This document shows positions 42,655 to 51,414 of a DNA stretch of 64,000 bases, piece after piece. Position 1 is the first letter of the stretch. Every line of letters begins with the position of its first letter. Location of the stretch: the NCBI GenBank assembly GCA_043778255.1, contig JAYWGN010000054.1:62001-126000 (forward strand), written 5' to 3'. The position numbers and the translations under genes were made by a program. The notes under the pieces are model-generated. The model was given only the letters and a program-made list of their open reading frames with translations, searched no databases and had not been told where the DNA came from. This stretch comes from JAYWGN01 sp043778255. Its GTDB lineage: Bacteria; Bacteroidota; Bacteroidia; Chitinophagales; Chitinophagaceae.

Positions 42655-44571
42655 ATGGATGCACAACAATTATTAACCCAATATTGGTGGGTTTTACTCG
42701 TACTAATTTGCTTAGTACTATACAAATTTATACTACGAGTTTTTTTTGGAATGGTAATAGTACCAGAAAATAGAGTAGGTCTGGTTACCAAAAAATTTGT
42801 ACTATTTGGTGCCAACAAAGCATTGCCCGATGGGCGAATTATTGCTACAAAGGGTGAGGCTGGTTTTCAGGCCAAAGCCTTAGCACCAGGGCTTTACTGG
42901 GGTATGTGGCCCTGGCAATACGGGGTAGATATGAAAGCCTTTACCATAATACCCGAAGGTAAAATTGGCTTAATATTAAGCAACGATGGTGCCGAAATAC
43001 CAACTGGTGCTATACTTGCCCGTAAGGTAGATAGCGACAACTTTCAGGACACCCAAAAGTTTTTGGATAATGGTGGGCAAAAAGGACGACAAACGGCTTA
43101 TATTACTGCTGGTACTTACCGTATTAACACTTATGCTTTTACTGTAAATGTAACCGATATGATTATAATACACGAAAATATGGTAGGTATTGTAACCACC
43201 CTCGATGGCCACCCAATAGAAAGTGGGCAAATAGCTGGTAAGTACATTAATGCACATAATAATTTTCAAGATTTTGATACCTTTTTGAAAAACGATGGTA
43301 ACCGTGGTTTGCAGCCAACAATTGTACTGGCTGGTAGTTACAACATTAACCCATGGGCTGTACAAATAGAAGAAGTACCTATGACCGATGTACCAATTGG
43401 ATACGTTGGTGTGGTAATTAGCTATATTGGCGAAGATGGTAAAGACCTTACTGGCGACACATTTAAGCATGGCAACATTGTAAGCAAAGGCAGTAGGGGT
43501 GTATGGATGGAGCCTTATGGACCGGGTAAATATCCATTTAACAAATACATAATGAAAGTGGAATTAGTACCTACCACCAACCTTGTATTAAACTGGGCAA
43601 ATGCTCGTAGCGAAAGCCATCAATTAGATAAAAACTTATCGACCATAACGGTGAGGAGTAGAGATGGTTTTCCATTTAACCTCGATGTGAGCCAAATAAT
43701 ACATATACCTGCAAACGAAGCCCCAAAGGTTATTGCACGGTTTGGTAGTATGAATAACTTGGTAAGCCAAGTGCTTGAACCTACCATTGGTAACTACTTT
43801 AGAAACTCAGCACAGGATAGTGATGTAATTAGTTTTTTGAGTACACGAAAGGAGCGCCAAAGTAGTGCAAAAGAGCATATAAGAGCCGTGCTTGATGAGT
43901 ATAATGTAAATGCGGTAGATACCCTAATTGGTGATATAGTACCACCCGAAGCCTTAATGAAAACCCTTACTGACAGGAAGATAGCGGAGGAAGAACAAAA
44001 AACTTACCAAACCCAAAAAATGGCACAGGAGCAACGCCAAGGTATGGAAAAAGAAACAGCCATTGCCGATATGCAAAAGGAAATTGTAAAGGCACAACAA
44101 AGTGTAGAAATAGCCCAACGTACTGCCGATGCTACCGTAAAAAAAGCAGAGGGTGATGCTACTAGTTTGAAACTTAATGTAAATGCCGAAGCTGAAGCAA
44201 CCAAAGCTAGAGCAAATGCCGAAGCTGAAGCTACCAAAGCTAGAGCTGGTGCACAAGCCGAAGCCACCAAACTTAATGCTAGTGCCGATGCGGAGCAAAT
44301 TAGCAAAACTGGTTTGGCCGAAGCCGAAAAAATAATGGCCATAGGTAAAAGCACAGCCGAGGCTTACGAATTGCAAGTAAAAGCTATGGGTGGCGATAAC
44401 TTTACCAAATTTAAAGTAACAGAAGAAATAGGTAAAAACAAGATAAAAATAATACCTGAAATACTTATAAATGGGAATGGTGGCACCGATGGTGGCCTTA
44501 ACGGATTAATGGGTATGCAATTATTAGAAATGATAAAAACTAGTAATGCAACAAAACCAAGTGTAGAATAA
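42655..44571 (+). CDS. SPFH/flotillin-like membrane protein
   Basis: The 638-residue protein has an N-terminal membrane anchor (about residues 9-36) followed by an SPFH/band 7 region containing VIVPENRVGLVTKKF and a run of VRSRDGFPFNLDVSQIIHIP-like strands (split here as RDGFPFNLDVSQ). A long helical segment (about 440-600) is rich in Ala, Glu and Lys with repeated NAEAEATKARA units, the typical flotillin coiled coil. The C-terminus is Gly/Asn-rich. Such proteins organise membrane microdomains and often sit with NfeD proteins, which are absent here. Its N-terminal half is longer than in E. coli YqiK-type flotillins. It is a single gene with a 3' terminator. Confidence 0.87.
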   Translation: MDAQQLLTQYWWVLLVLICLVLYKFILRVFFGMVIVPENRVGLVTKKFVLFGANKALPDGRIIATKGEAGFQAKALAPGLYWGMWPWQYGVDMKAFTIIPEGKIGLILSNDGAEIPTGAILARKVDSDNFQDTQKFLDNGGQKGRQTAYITAGTYRINTYAFTVNVTDMIIIHENMVGIVTTLDGHPIESGQIAGKYINAHNNFQDFDTFLKNDGNRGLQPTIVLAGSYNINPWAVQIEEVPMTDVPIGYVGVVISYIGEDGKDLTGDTFKHGNIVSKGSRGVWMEPYGPGKYPFNKYIMKVELVPTTNLVLNWANARSESHQLDKNLSTITVRSRDGFPFNLDVSQIIHIPANEAPKVIARFGSMNNLVSQVLEPTIGNYFRNSAQDSDVISFLSTRKERQSSAKEHIRAVLDEYNVNAVDTLIGDIVPPEALMKTLTDRKIAEEEQKTYQTQKMAQEQRQGMEKETAIADMQKEIVKAQQSVEIAQRTADATVKKAEGDATSLKLNVNAEAEATKARANAEAEATKARAGAQAEATKLNASADAEQISKTGLAEAEKIMAIGKSTAEAYELQVKAMGGDNFTKFKVTEEIGKNKIKIIPEILINGNGGTDGGLNGLMGMQLLEMIKTSNATKPSVE

Positions 44572-44594
44572 TAATTTTTATTTTTTAATAAAGT

Positions 44595-44631
44595 AAAAGC
44601 AGTTGCCGAGTTGATTGGTAGCTGCTTTTTT
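44595..44631 (+). terminator. Intrinsic terminator after the SPFH gene
   Basis: AAAAGCAGTTGCC (44595-44607) pairs with GGTAGCTGCTTTT (44617-44629), allowing G-T pairs, with a 9-base loop and a T-run. Confidence 0.85.
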
Positions 44632-44721
44632 GTTAGTTTACCCTATTTTTACCCTATAAATAGTAAAGTAGCATCTTATTTTGCTTAATTTCAACAGATT
44701 TCAAATATTTAGGGTAGTATA

Positions 44722-44754
44722 TTTTGCCAATTAAAACTTAAATGCTACTTTTGC
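44722..44754 (+). promoter_or_regulatory. rpsL promoter (-33 TTTTG, -7 TACTTTTGC)
   Basis: TTTTG at 44722-44726, a 19-base spacer and the exact -7 box TACTTTTGC at 44746-44754 fit the Bacteroidota housekeeping consensus. The start of transcription would leave a leader of about 15 bases before ATG 44777. Confidence 0.8.
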
Positions 44755-44776
44755 AATCCAAATTTTAAAAGGTACC

Positions 44777-45157
44777 ATGCCTACAATACAACAATTAGTA
44801 AGAAAAGGAAGAACGATTATTAGAGCAAAAAGCAAGTCAAGAGCCTTGGATGCTTGTCCCTTCCGCAGAGGAGTATGTACAAGAGTATATACCACTACCC
44901 CCAAAAAACCAAACTCGGCTTTACGTAAAGTAGCTAAAGTAAGGTTAACCAACAAAATAGAAGTAATTGCTTACATACCCGGAGAAGGGCATAACCTGCA
45001 GGAGCACTCTATAGTATTGGTACGTGGCGGTAGGGTTAAAGATTTGCCAGGTGTACGTTACCATATAGTACGTGGTAGCTTAGATACTGCAGGTGTAAAA
45101 GACCGTAAGCAAAGCCGTAGCAAATATGGTACTAAAAGAGTAAAAGCTAAAAAATAA
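44777..45157 (+). CDS. rpsL: 30S ribosomal protein S12
   Basis: The 126-residue protein of the ribosomal decoding centre is fully recognisable: MPTIQQLVRKGR at the start, TTPKKPNSALRKVAKVRLTN (the first streptomycin-related loop), YIPGEGHNLQEHS, RGGRVKDLPGVRYH (the second loop, with the conserved lysine and proline) and RSKYGTKR at the end. Both positions where streptomycin resistance changes usually occur (Lys in KKPNS, Lys in RVKDLPG) carry the wild-type residue. It has its own well-formed promoter and is followed by rpsG after 99 bases. Confidence 0.98.
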   Translation: MPTIQQLVRKGRTIIRAKSKSRALDACPFRRGVCTRVYTTTPKKPNSALRKVAKVRLTNKIEVIAYIPGEGHNLQEHSIVLVRGGRVKDLPGVRYHIVRGSLDTAGVKDRKQSRSKYGTKRVKAKK

Positions 45158-45256
45158 GTTTAGCTGACATATAAGTAATTTGGTTATAGCTGAGTAAAGT
45201 TTATTTAATCTTGAAAAGTACAGCCTATAACTAACTATAAAAATTAAAAAAATACA

Positions 45257-45724
45257 ATGAGAAAACAACAAGCCAAAAAGTTGCCCTTATCGCCAGACCC
45301 TCGGTATAATGATAAGTTGGTAACACGATTTGTAAACAATGTAATGTGGCAAGGTAAAAAAAGTATAGCCTACACCATATTTTACGATGCAATTGATAAA
45401 GTAAGTAAAGTAACCAGCGAAGATGGATACGAAGTATGGAAAAGAGCTTTACAAAACGTAACACCAGCCGTAGAAGTAAGAAGTAGAAGAATAGGTGGTG
45501 CTACATTTCAAATACCAAGTGAAGTACGTAACGACCGTAAGGTATCGTTAAGTATTAAATGGATGGTAAGGTTTGCTAGAGACAGGAACGGTAAAACAAT
45601 GGCCGATAAATTAAGTGCAGAAATAGTAGCAGCTAGCAAAGGTGAAGGCGGTGCATTTAAAAAGAAAGAAGATACACACAAAATGGCTGAGGCAAATAAA
45701 GCTTTTGCTCACTTTAAAGTATAA
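45257..45724 (+). CDS. rpsG: 30S ribosomal protein S7
   Basis: S7 nucleates assembly of the 3' domain of 16S rRNA. The 155-residue protein has the family motifs DPRYNDKLVTRFVNNVMWQGKKS (split as DPRYND and FVNNVMWQGKK), AIDKV, PAVEVRSRRIGGATFQIP and KMAEANKAFAHFK at the C-terminus. It forms the str operon core with rpsL. A very strong terminator follows 28 bases after the stop, and elongation factor G is not downstream, unlike the usual rpsL-rpsG-fusA order. Confidence 0.98.
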   Translation: MRKQQAKKLPLSPDPRYNDKLVTRFVNNVMWQGKKSIAYTIFYDAIDKVSKVTSEDGYEVWKRALQNVTPAVEVRSRRIGGATFQIPSEVRNDRKVSLSIKWMVRFARDRNGKTMADKLSAEIVAASKGEGGAFKKKEDTHKMAEANKAFAHFKV

Positions 45725-45752
45725 TACCAAGCATTTATACATAAAAAATTAT

Positions 45753-45793
45753 AAAAAAAGTCCTGCAACAAAAATTTGCAGGACTTTTTTTTT
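45753..45793 (+). terminator. Strong intrinsic terminator after rpsG
   Basis: AAGTCCTGCAA (45758-45768) pairs with TTGCAGGACTT (45776-45786), loop CAAAAAT, then an uninterrupted T-run to 45793. Confidence 0.95.
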
Positions 45794-45848
45794 GTTAACT
45801 TGCTTTATACCTTTTTTTAGTTACTTAAATAATTGTTACAATATAGTA

Positions 45849-46730
45849 ATGCCTTTGCACAAAACTGAACATATACCTTGCCCCAATTGCACTGCCACAG
45901 CTTATACAGTACAACACAAAGTGCAACAATGGCAAATAGTGCAGTGTAAACACTGCAAGTTTACCTACACCAACCCAAGGCTTACTAACAGTGCTATTAT
46001 AGCTTTGTACCAATCTAATTATTTTGCTAATCAGCAATTTGGGTATAGCAATTATAATGAAAATCCTCATCTAAAAAAATTGAATTTTAAGAAATGGATA
46101 ACCGATGCTTTGCCTCATTGCAATAGAACCCATAACCTTACTGCACTTGATGTAGGCTGTGCAGCTGGCTATGCTTTGGAGGAGTATAAAAACCTACAAA
46201 TACAAGCCGATGGATTGGATATGGATGAGCAATATATATATAACCTTACACAACAAGGCTACACTATATATACCAAACCGCTATTGCAAAATGTGTATAA
46301 TAAGCAGTACCATATAATTTCATTATTTGATGTAGTAGAGCACTTAACCGATGTACATTTGCACTTTGCAAAACTGCAACAACTATTAGTAACGGGTGGT
46401 ATTGTTATAATTGTAACACCTAATTACAACAGTACCCAACGGCGTTTATTGGGTAGTAAATGGTTTCAGTTTAAGCCTATTGAGCACATTAATTATTTCA
46501 CAAAAAAAAGCCTTAAAAGCCTTGCTAGTAGGCATGGTTTGCAAATGTTAGTATGCAATACAAGTGGACAATTTGCCGATGTTAACTTTATAAATAACCG
46601 ATTGCAAAAGTATAATTTTGGCTTCGCCAAAATACTAACTACACCAATTATAGCCGTATTAAAAATGCTAAAAAAACCACTCTATTTGGATAGTGCAAGT
46701 ATATATTGTGTATTTAGAAAAAAAGGGTAA
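45849..46730 (+). CDS. SAM-dependent methyltransferase with N-terminal zinc ribbon
   Basis: Read from ATG 45849 the protein has 293 residues. The N-terminus carries CPNC (residues 10-13) and CKHC about 25 residues later, a rubredoxin-like zinc ribbon. The class I methyltransferase domain follows with LDVGCAAGYALEEYK (SAM-binding motif I), DGLDMDEQY and FDVVEHLTDVHLHF, then IVTPNYNS and a PIEHINYFTKKSLKSL segment characteristic of Methyltransf_23-type enzymes often in polysaccharide or lipid pathways. The longer frame from 45642 overlaps rpsG and the terminator, so that start is rejected. A GT39-like gene follows after 16 bases and is probably co-transcribed, suggesting a cell-envelope glycan function. 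Confidence 0.85.
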   Translation: MPLHKTEHIPCPNCTATAYTVQHKVQQWQIVQCKHCKFTYTNPRLTNSAIIALYQSNYFANQQFGYSNYNENPHLKKLNFKKWITDALPHCNRTHNLTALDVGCAAGYALEEYKNLQIQADGLDMDEQYIYNLTQQGYTIYTKPLLQNVYNKQYHIISLFDVVEHLTDVHLHFAKLQQLLVTGGIVIIVTPNYNSTQRRLLGSKWFQFKPIEHINYFTKKSLKSLASRHGLQMLVCNTSGQFADVNFINNRLQKYNFGFAKILTTPIIAVLKMLKKPLYLDSASIYCVFRKKG

Positions 46731-46746
46731 TTTGGAATTTGTAGCA

Positions 46747-48261
46747 ATGAAAAAACAAACTATTTATATTATTATATCCTTTGCGGTTGTTAAGCTAATC
46801 CTTCATTTACTTGCCGATTCACACTCTGGTTTTCAAGGCGATGAATTGTTACATATTGATACTGGAAATCACTTAGCATTTGGCTATATGGAGTTTCCGC
46901 CGTTAATAGGGCTAATAGCTTACATGCAAAATTTGGTAAGTACTACAAGTGTGTATTGGCATCATATAAGTGTGCATATAGCAAGTATTATTATATTGGT
47001 ATACGTTGCTAAAATAGTAGTAGCAATTGGTGGAGGCAATAGAGCTGTATTTGTAGCATTACTTTGTATAATAATTGCTCCAGGGTTTGGTAGGTCACAA
47101 CAATTATTTCAGCCTGTGGTATTTAGCCAATTAGTATGGGTATTAAGTTTTTATCAGTTTTTATTATTTGTACAATATTGTAAAAAAAGAAACTTGCAAT
47201 ATTTAACCATATTAGTGATATTGGGGTTTAGTACTAAGTACGACTTTTTCTTTTTTGCTGTTGGGCTCACAACTTTGTTGTATTATAAACCTACCAGAAC
47301 AGCCATGCAAACTTACAAATGGGGGCAGATAGTATTGGTAGTATTATTTGCTTTGTTGCCCAATATTATATGGCAAGTGTACCATAATTATCCTGCTTTG
47401 CAAATGGCTACAAGACTATATGATACACAGTTAAATAAAATTACCAGAGTAAAAAATATTACAAATTTAGTACTTTCAGTAAATCCTTTATTGCTTATTA
47501 TAATAATGGCAGCGGTTATGTTTTTTTGTAGTAAAATGCAGCTACGGTACAAACCAATTGGCTATGCAATATTAATTTCCTTTTTAGTTTTACTGTGTAC
47601 CAATGGTAAATCGTATTACTATTTTCCTATTGTATTAACGCTAATACCCTTTGGTAGTGTAAGGTTGGAGCATTTTTTTGCGAAGCAAAAAACTTATAAA
47701 TTTGTGTTGTTTTCAGTTTTATTATTTGTTGGAGTATTACTTATTCCATTTGGTATGCCTGTATACAGTTTTGCTGAATATAAAAACTTAATACAAAAAT
47801 ATGAAACTAAAAATGTAGCAGGAGGTACAATAGTAATAAAATATGATGAATACTATGCTAACCACAAATGGGATAGTACAATGCAATTAGTAAAGGCAGT
47901 ATATGATAGTTTGCCCAATGCCGAAAAACAACAGTGTTTAATTTGGGGTAAACATTATGCACAGGTTGGTGCAGTTAATTTTTATAAAAGTAAGTATAGT
48001 ACACCACCAGCATTTTCGCTACATGGTAGTAATTATAATTGGTTGCCTATGGGTAATATGCCAAGTACAGTTATTGGTGTAAGTTATAGAGTCGGTAAGT
48101 TTTTTGAGCAATATTTTAAACAAGTACAAATCGTAAAACAATTGTACAACCCATACTCCGATAATGAAGAAGAACTCTACCAGTACATTTATGTGTGCAA
48201 ACAACCCCTACAAACATTTGATGAATTAAAAGTAAAATTTAGGAGTAGAGTGTTTGAATAA
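46747..48261 (+). CDS. GT39/ArnT-like membrane glycosyltransferase
   Basis: Read from ATG 46747 the protein has 504 residues and about 11 membrane segments. The first periplasmic loop contains the acidic GFQGDELLHIDTGNHLAFG pattern (Asp-Glu motif) followed by MEFPPLIGLI, as in PMT_2/GT39 enzymes that use polyprenyl-phosphate sugars. The periplasmic C-terminal domain (about 350-504) contains QQCLIWGKHYAQVGAVNFYK. It is paired with the zinc-ribbon methyltransferase 16 bases upstream, consistent with a role in decorating a surface glycan or lipid. The sugar and acceptor cannot be deduced. It converges with the next gene over 8 bases. Confidence 0.83.
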   Translation: MKKQTIYIIISFAVVKLILHLLADSHSGFQGDELLHIDTGNHLAFGYMEFPPLIGLIAYMQNLVSTTSVYWHHISVHIASIIILVYVAKIVVAIGGGNRAVFVALLCIIIAPGFGRSQQLFQPVVFSQLVWVLSFYQFLLFVQYCKKRNLQYLTILVILGFSTKYDFFFFAVGLTTLLYYKPTRTAMQTYKWGQIVLVVLFALLPNIIWQVYHNYPALQMATRLYDTQLNKITRVKNITNLVLSVNPLLLIIIMAAVMFFCSKMQLRYKPIGYAILISFLVLLCTNGKSYYYFPIVLTLIPFGSVRLEHFFAKQKTYKFVLFSVLLFVGVLLIPFGMPVYSFAEYKNLIQKYETKNVAGGTIVIKYDEYYANHKWDSTMQLVKAVYDSLPNAEKQQCLIWGKHYAQVGAVNFYKSKYSTPPAFSLHGSNYNWLPMGNMPSTVIGVSYRVGKFFEQYFKQVQIVKQLYNPYSDNEEELYQYIYVCKQPLQTFDELKVKFRSRVFE

Positions 48262-48269
48262 TTAGGGTG

Positions 48270-49409
48270 TTACAAATTTTCGCTGCGGTACATTTTGCGA
48301 AGCACTAATAAAACTAAAAATAATAAAAAAGGAAATAAGCAAAGGAAAAAACGGTTATGATAATCATCGCATTGCATGGCTACACTTGCCGCAAATAGTA
48401 ATATTGTACTAATTATAAATACCACTAAACTTTTGTGTAACTGCCTATACCAAAGCCTTACACCATATATAAGTAGTACATATAAGGGTAGTATTATAGT
48501 TAATAATATGGCATTGTGTAGGGTGGAGTAGTAGGTACGTATAGGTACAAAAAATAAATATAAACGTTGGGCTGCAAGCCCTGTAAAATGGGTAAAATTG
48601 TGTGTAATGTAATAAGCCAATACTTTAAGTTGACTACTAACGGCAATGGTATCCAAATTTTTATTTTCTATATTAGTGGGTATATCGCATATTAAATTTT
48701 CTTCAATAAAGGATCGTTGTACCGTCCAATCGTTAGTAGTGGTAAGTACTACTTGGCTCACCGTATAAAAAAATAGTATGCCTACAATACTGGCAATGGC
48801 TAAGCCAAATCTCTGCAACTTATTGGCACGTAACCACAAAAATAAAAGTAACGGTAATAGCAATAATATACCTAACGGACGGCTGAATAAAATTAGTATA
48901 ACTATGGTAGTTAATTGGCTAATATACTTTGCTGTAAAGCTTTTGTAGCTAAGCAAATGAGCAAATAAAAGTAACAATAAACTATAAAATATATTTTCGG
49001 TATAGAGGTACATTGTCCAGCTTTGGAATGGCGAAAACGATACTAAACTTATACAAAATACTACGGCAAATAATGAGGATTGTGTGTAATAAATTAAAGC
49101 TTTGTATAGCTTTACATAACAGTATAAATTAAAAGCTAATAATGCTACTATTGCAAATGCTAGGTTGATGCCTAATACCTTGCAACCTGCTATTAACAAT
49201 ATTGTAGTACTGTAAAACAAATAGCGACCTGCCGAAAAGCTGTGGTGGCTTATATAATAGTTGGCCTCAGTTATATATTTTTGTGCCTCAAGTGTATAGT
49301 TAAACCCAAAAAACAAATACAATAAACCGGTTGTTATACACCAAGCAGCTACTACTATTGTTGTACCTTTTTGGTTACAAGTATTTTTTATTTTATCAAT
49401 TAAAGTCAT
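48270..49409 (-). CDS. Polytopic membrane protein, possible GT-C glycosyltransferase
   Basis: The 379-residue protein has about nine hydrophobic segments, an early loop with EAQKYITEANYYI (an acidic pair could mimic the GT-C motif), AGRYLFYSTTILL and SRPLGILLLLPLLLFLWL. A long loop with CDIPTNIENKN lies around residues 225-265. No family could be named with certainty; the overall layout is like hypothetical GT-C or mannosyltransferase-like proteins. It starts 8 bases after the riboflavin synthase stop, so the two are probably one transcript although no metabolic link is apparent. Confidence 0.65.
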   Translation of the reverse strand: MTLIDKIKNTCNQKGTTIVVAAWCITTGLLYLFFGFNYTLEAQKYITEANYYISHHSFSAGRYLFYSTTILLIAGCKVLGINLAFAIVALLAFNLYCYVKLYKALIYYTQSSLFAVVFCISLVSFSPFQSWTMYLYTENIFYSLLLLLFAHLLSYKSFTAKYISQLTTIVILILFSRPLGILLLLPLLLFLWLRANKLQRFGLAIASIVGILFFYTVSQVVLTTTNDWTVQRSFIEENLICDIPTNIENKNLDTIAVSSQLKVLAYYITHNFTHFTGLAAQRLYLFFVPIRTYYSTLHNAILLTIILPLYVLLIYGVRLWYRQLHKSLVVFIISTILLFAASVAMQCDDYHNRFFLCLFPFLLFLVLLVLRKMYRSENL

Positions 49410-49417
49410 ACTACTGT

Positions 49418-50005
49418 TTATACAATTTCATTGCGTCGGGCTATGTATTTGCCTATCATATCAAATTCCAAATTTACTACTGTACCTACCTCTATGGTGT
49501 GCATATTGGTATGTTGGTAAGTGTAGGGTATAATAGCTACCGTAAACACATTTACCCCAATGTTAAATATAGTTAAACTAATACCATTAATTGCAATTGA
49601 ACCTTTTTCAATAATATTAGTGGCAAATATACCATCAAACTGAAAGGTATATTCCCAACTACCTTGCTTGTTAAGTACAAGAGTGCATGTACCTGTGGTA
49701 TCAATATGGCCACTAACAAAATGCCCATCAAACCTGCCATTGGCTTGTACACAACGTTCCAAATTAACACTAGTACCTTGTTGCCAAGTACCGAGGTTAG
49801 TTTTTTGAAGTGTTTCGTATATAGCCGTTACGGTATGTATATTATTAGTAATACTTTCTACTGTGAGGCAAGTGCCATTGTGGCTCACACTTTGGTCAAT
49901 TTTAAGCTCCGTTGCCATTGTGCTTTCTATTTCAAAGGTTTTGTTAGTGCCATTTTCAAGTACATTTTTCACTATACCTACGGTTTCTATTATGCCTGTA
50001 AACAT
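49418..50005 (-). CDS. ribE: Riboflavin synthase (alpha subunit)
   Basis: Riboflavin synthase dismutates two 6,7-dimethyl-8-ribityllumazine molecules to riboflavin. The 195-residue protein has the duplicated lumazine-binding barrels: MFTGIIETVG at the N-terminus, VSHNGTCLTV, NLERCVQANGRFDGHFVSGHID, then the second copy with KGSIAINGISLTIF and IPYTYQHTN. The MFTGI start and GHFVSGH motif are diagnostic. It is divergent from rpsU and followed by a polytopic gene 8 bases later. No FMN riboswitch-like sequence is seen in the short upstream gap. Confidence 0.95.
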   Translation of the reverse strand: MFTGIIETVGIVKNVLENGTNKTFEIESTMATELKIDQSVSHNGTCLTVESITNNIHTVTAIYETLQKTNLGTWQQGTSVNLERCVQANGRFDGHFVSGHIDTTGTCTLVLNKQGSWEYTFQFDGIFATNIIEKGSIAINGISLTIFNIGVNVFTVAIIPYTYQHTNMHTIEVGTVVNLEFDMIGKYIARRNEIV

Positions 50006-50083
50006 TTTTATGTTTTTTATTTTATTATTAATTAGAAAAAACCTAATTTTGCAGTCCCAAATATAAACAAGGGATTTACATTT

Positions 50084-50278
50084 ATGTTAATTATTGATTC
50101 AAAAGATTGCGAAAATATAGACAAAGCATTAAAAAAGTACAAAAAGAAATTTGAGAAGTCTAAAACTTTGTTGCAATTAAGAGAAAGGCAATGCTTTATT
50201 AAGCCATCAATTGTACGACGTACACAAGTGCTTAAAGCAATATACAAGCAAAAATTACAGGACGGAACATTAGGATAA
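50084..50278 (+). CDS. rpsU: 30S ribosomal protein S21
   Basis: The 64-residue basic protein carries the bS21 features DKALKKYKKKFEKSKTLLQLRERQCF, shown here by ALKKYKKKFEKS and LRERQCFIKPSIVRR, followed by a Lys-rich helix. In Bacteroidota rpsU commonly precedes the xerC-like recombinase and the hibernation factor gene; here xerC follows after 76 bases. Confidence 0.95.
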   Translation: MLIIDSKDCENIDKALKKYKKKFEKSKTLLQLRERQCFIKPSIVRRTQVLKAIYKQKLQDGTLG

Positions 50279-50354
50279 GTTCAATTTCCTCAATTAATAT
50301 TTTTTTATAAAAAAAATAGCTACAAGTTTACTAACTTAGTAGCATTTTTTGTGT

Positions 50355-51254
50355 ATGGCTATACCTAATACTTATTATAATGAGTTTGTAATGTACCTTA
50401 CTACCGAAAGGCGGTACAGCCACCATACTATAAGAGCTTATAGCGACGATATAACTCAGTTTTTCGACTTTATGGAACTTACTTATGGTATGCTACCAAT
50501 AACGGAAATAAAGGCTAGTTTAATACGTAGCTGGCTAAGTACACTAAAGGAACAGCAAAATACTGCCAAAACTATAAACAGAAAAATATCGACCTTAAAA
50601 ACATACTTTAAGTACTTACAAATTAAGCAAATAATAGTAACCTCACCGTTGCAACATATTATAAGCCCCAAAATTAGTAAGCGGTTACCCCAATTTGTGG
50701 CCGAAGCTGATATAAAAACATTACTGCAAGAGGTGGAATTTGCCCCTGAATTTGAAGGGCAATTACACCGAGTAATACTCTACATTTTTTATTATACAGG
50801 TATGCGGCTAAGCGAATTGCAACAACTACAACTTACCAATATTGACTTGCAGAGCAATACCCTTAAAGTATTGGGCAAAGGCAATAAAGAACGACTGTTG
50901 CCTATACAACAAGCATTGCAAAATGCCCTTACAAATTATACCCTACAACGAGCCACACTGCCAATTATAATTGATACAAACTATTTGTTACTTACCATAA
51001 ATGGTAAAAAATTGTATGCCAAATATATATACAATGTGGTAACCCAATACCTAAGCAAAGTAACTACTATAAGTAAAAAAAGCCCACATATACTACGCCA
51101 TACATTTGCCACACACCTTACAAGTAATGGAGCCGAACTTAATGCAGTAAAGGAGTTGCTAGGGCATAGCAGCCTTGCCGCTACACAAATATATACACAT
51201 AACAATATTGAAAGGCTTAAAAACATTCATAAAAAAGCCCACCCCAAAGCATAG
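50355..51254 (+). CDS. xerC: Tyrosine recombinase XerC
   Basis: Read from ATG 50355 (a TTG two codons earlier is possible) the protein has 299 residues. It has an N-terminal SAM-like core-binding domain (YLTTERRYSHHTIRAYSDDI, shown by RRYSHHTIRAYSD) and a catalytic domain with the complete set: Arg in YTGMRLSELQ, Lys in GKGNKERLLP, His-x-x-Arg in HILRHTFATHL, His in LLGHSSLAAT and Tyr in TQIYTH. Together with XerD it resolves chromosome dimers at dif. Its place after rpsU is typical of the phylum, but the raiA/hpf gene and tRNA-tuf cluster normally next are replaced by a restriction-modification operon. Confidence 0.92.
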   Translation: MAIPNTYYNEFVMYLTTERRYSHHTIRAYSDDITQFFDFMELTYGMLPITEIKASLIRSWLSTLKEQQNTAKTINRKISTLKTYFKYLQIKQIIVTSPLQHIISPKISKRLPQFVAEADIKTLLQEVEFAPEFEGQLHRVILYIFYYTGMRLSELQQLQLTNIDLQSNTLKVLGKGNKERLLPIQQALQNALTNYTLQRATLPIIIDTNYLLLTINGKKLYAKYIYNVVTQYLSKVTTISKKSPHILRHTFATHLTSNGAELNAVKELLGHSSLAATQIYTHNNIERLKNIHKKAHPKA

Positions 51255-51336
51255 GGGATAGGTATATATTTATTTGACATATCTATAGTTAAGTAATTAC
51301 ACCGAGTTTATATTTTTTTGGAATATTTAATATTAG

Positions 51337-51365
51337 TTCACTTAAATTACATTAATTTGAGTGAA
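51337..51365 (+). promoter_or_regulatory. 12-bp dyad (operator-like) at the promoter of the GGCC restriction-modification operon
   Basis: TTCACTTAAATT (51337-51348) and AATTTGAGTGAA (51354-51365) are inverted repeats with one mismatch and a 5-base centre. The right arm includes TTTG (51356-51359), a possible -33 element. A -7 box TAAGTTTG is at 51383-51390, 25 bases before the methylase ATG. Confidence 0.6.
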
Positions 51366-51414
51366 TGTTAATTATAAAGTTCTAAGTTTGTAACTTCGCT
51401 AAAATTTTTAGTTT

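Noticed and set aside
45642..45848. N-terminal extension of the zinc-ribbon methyltransferase
   Set aside because: It overlaps rpsG and crosses its terminator; the zinc ribbon begins just after ATG 45849.
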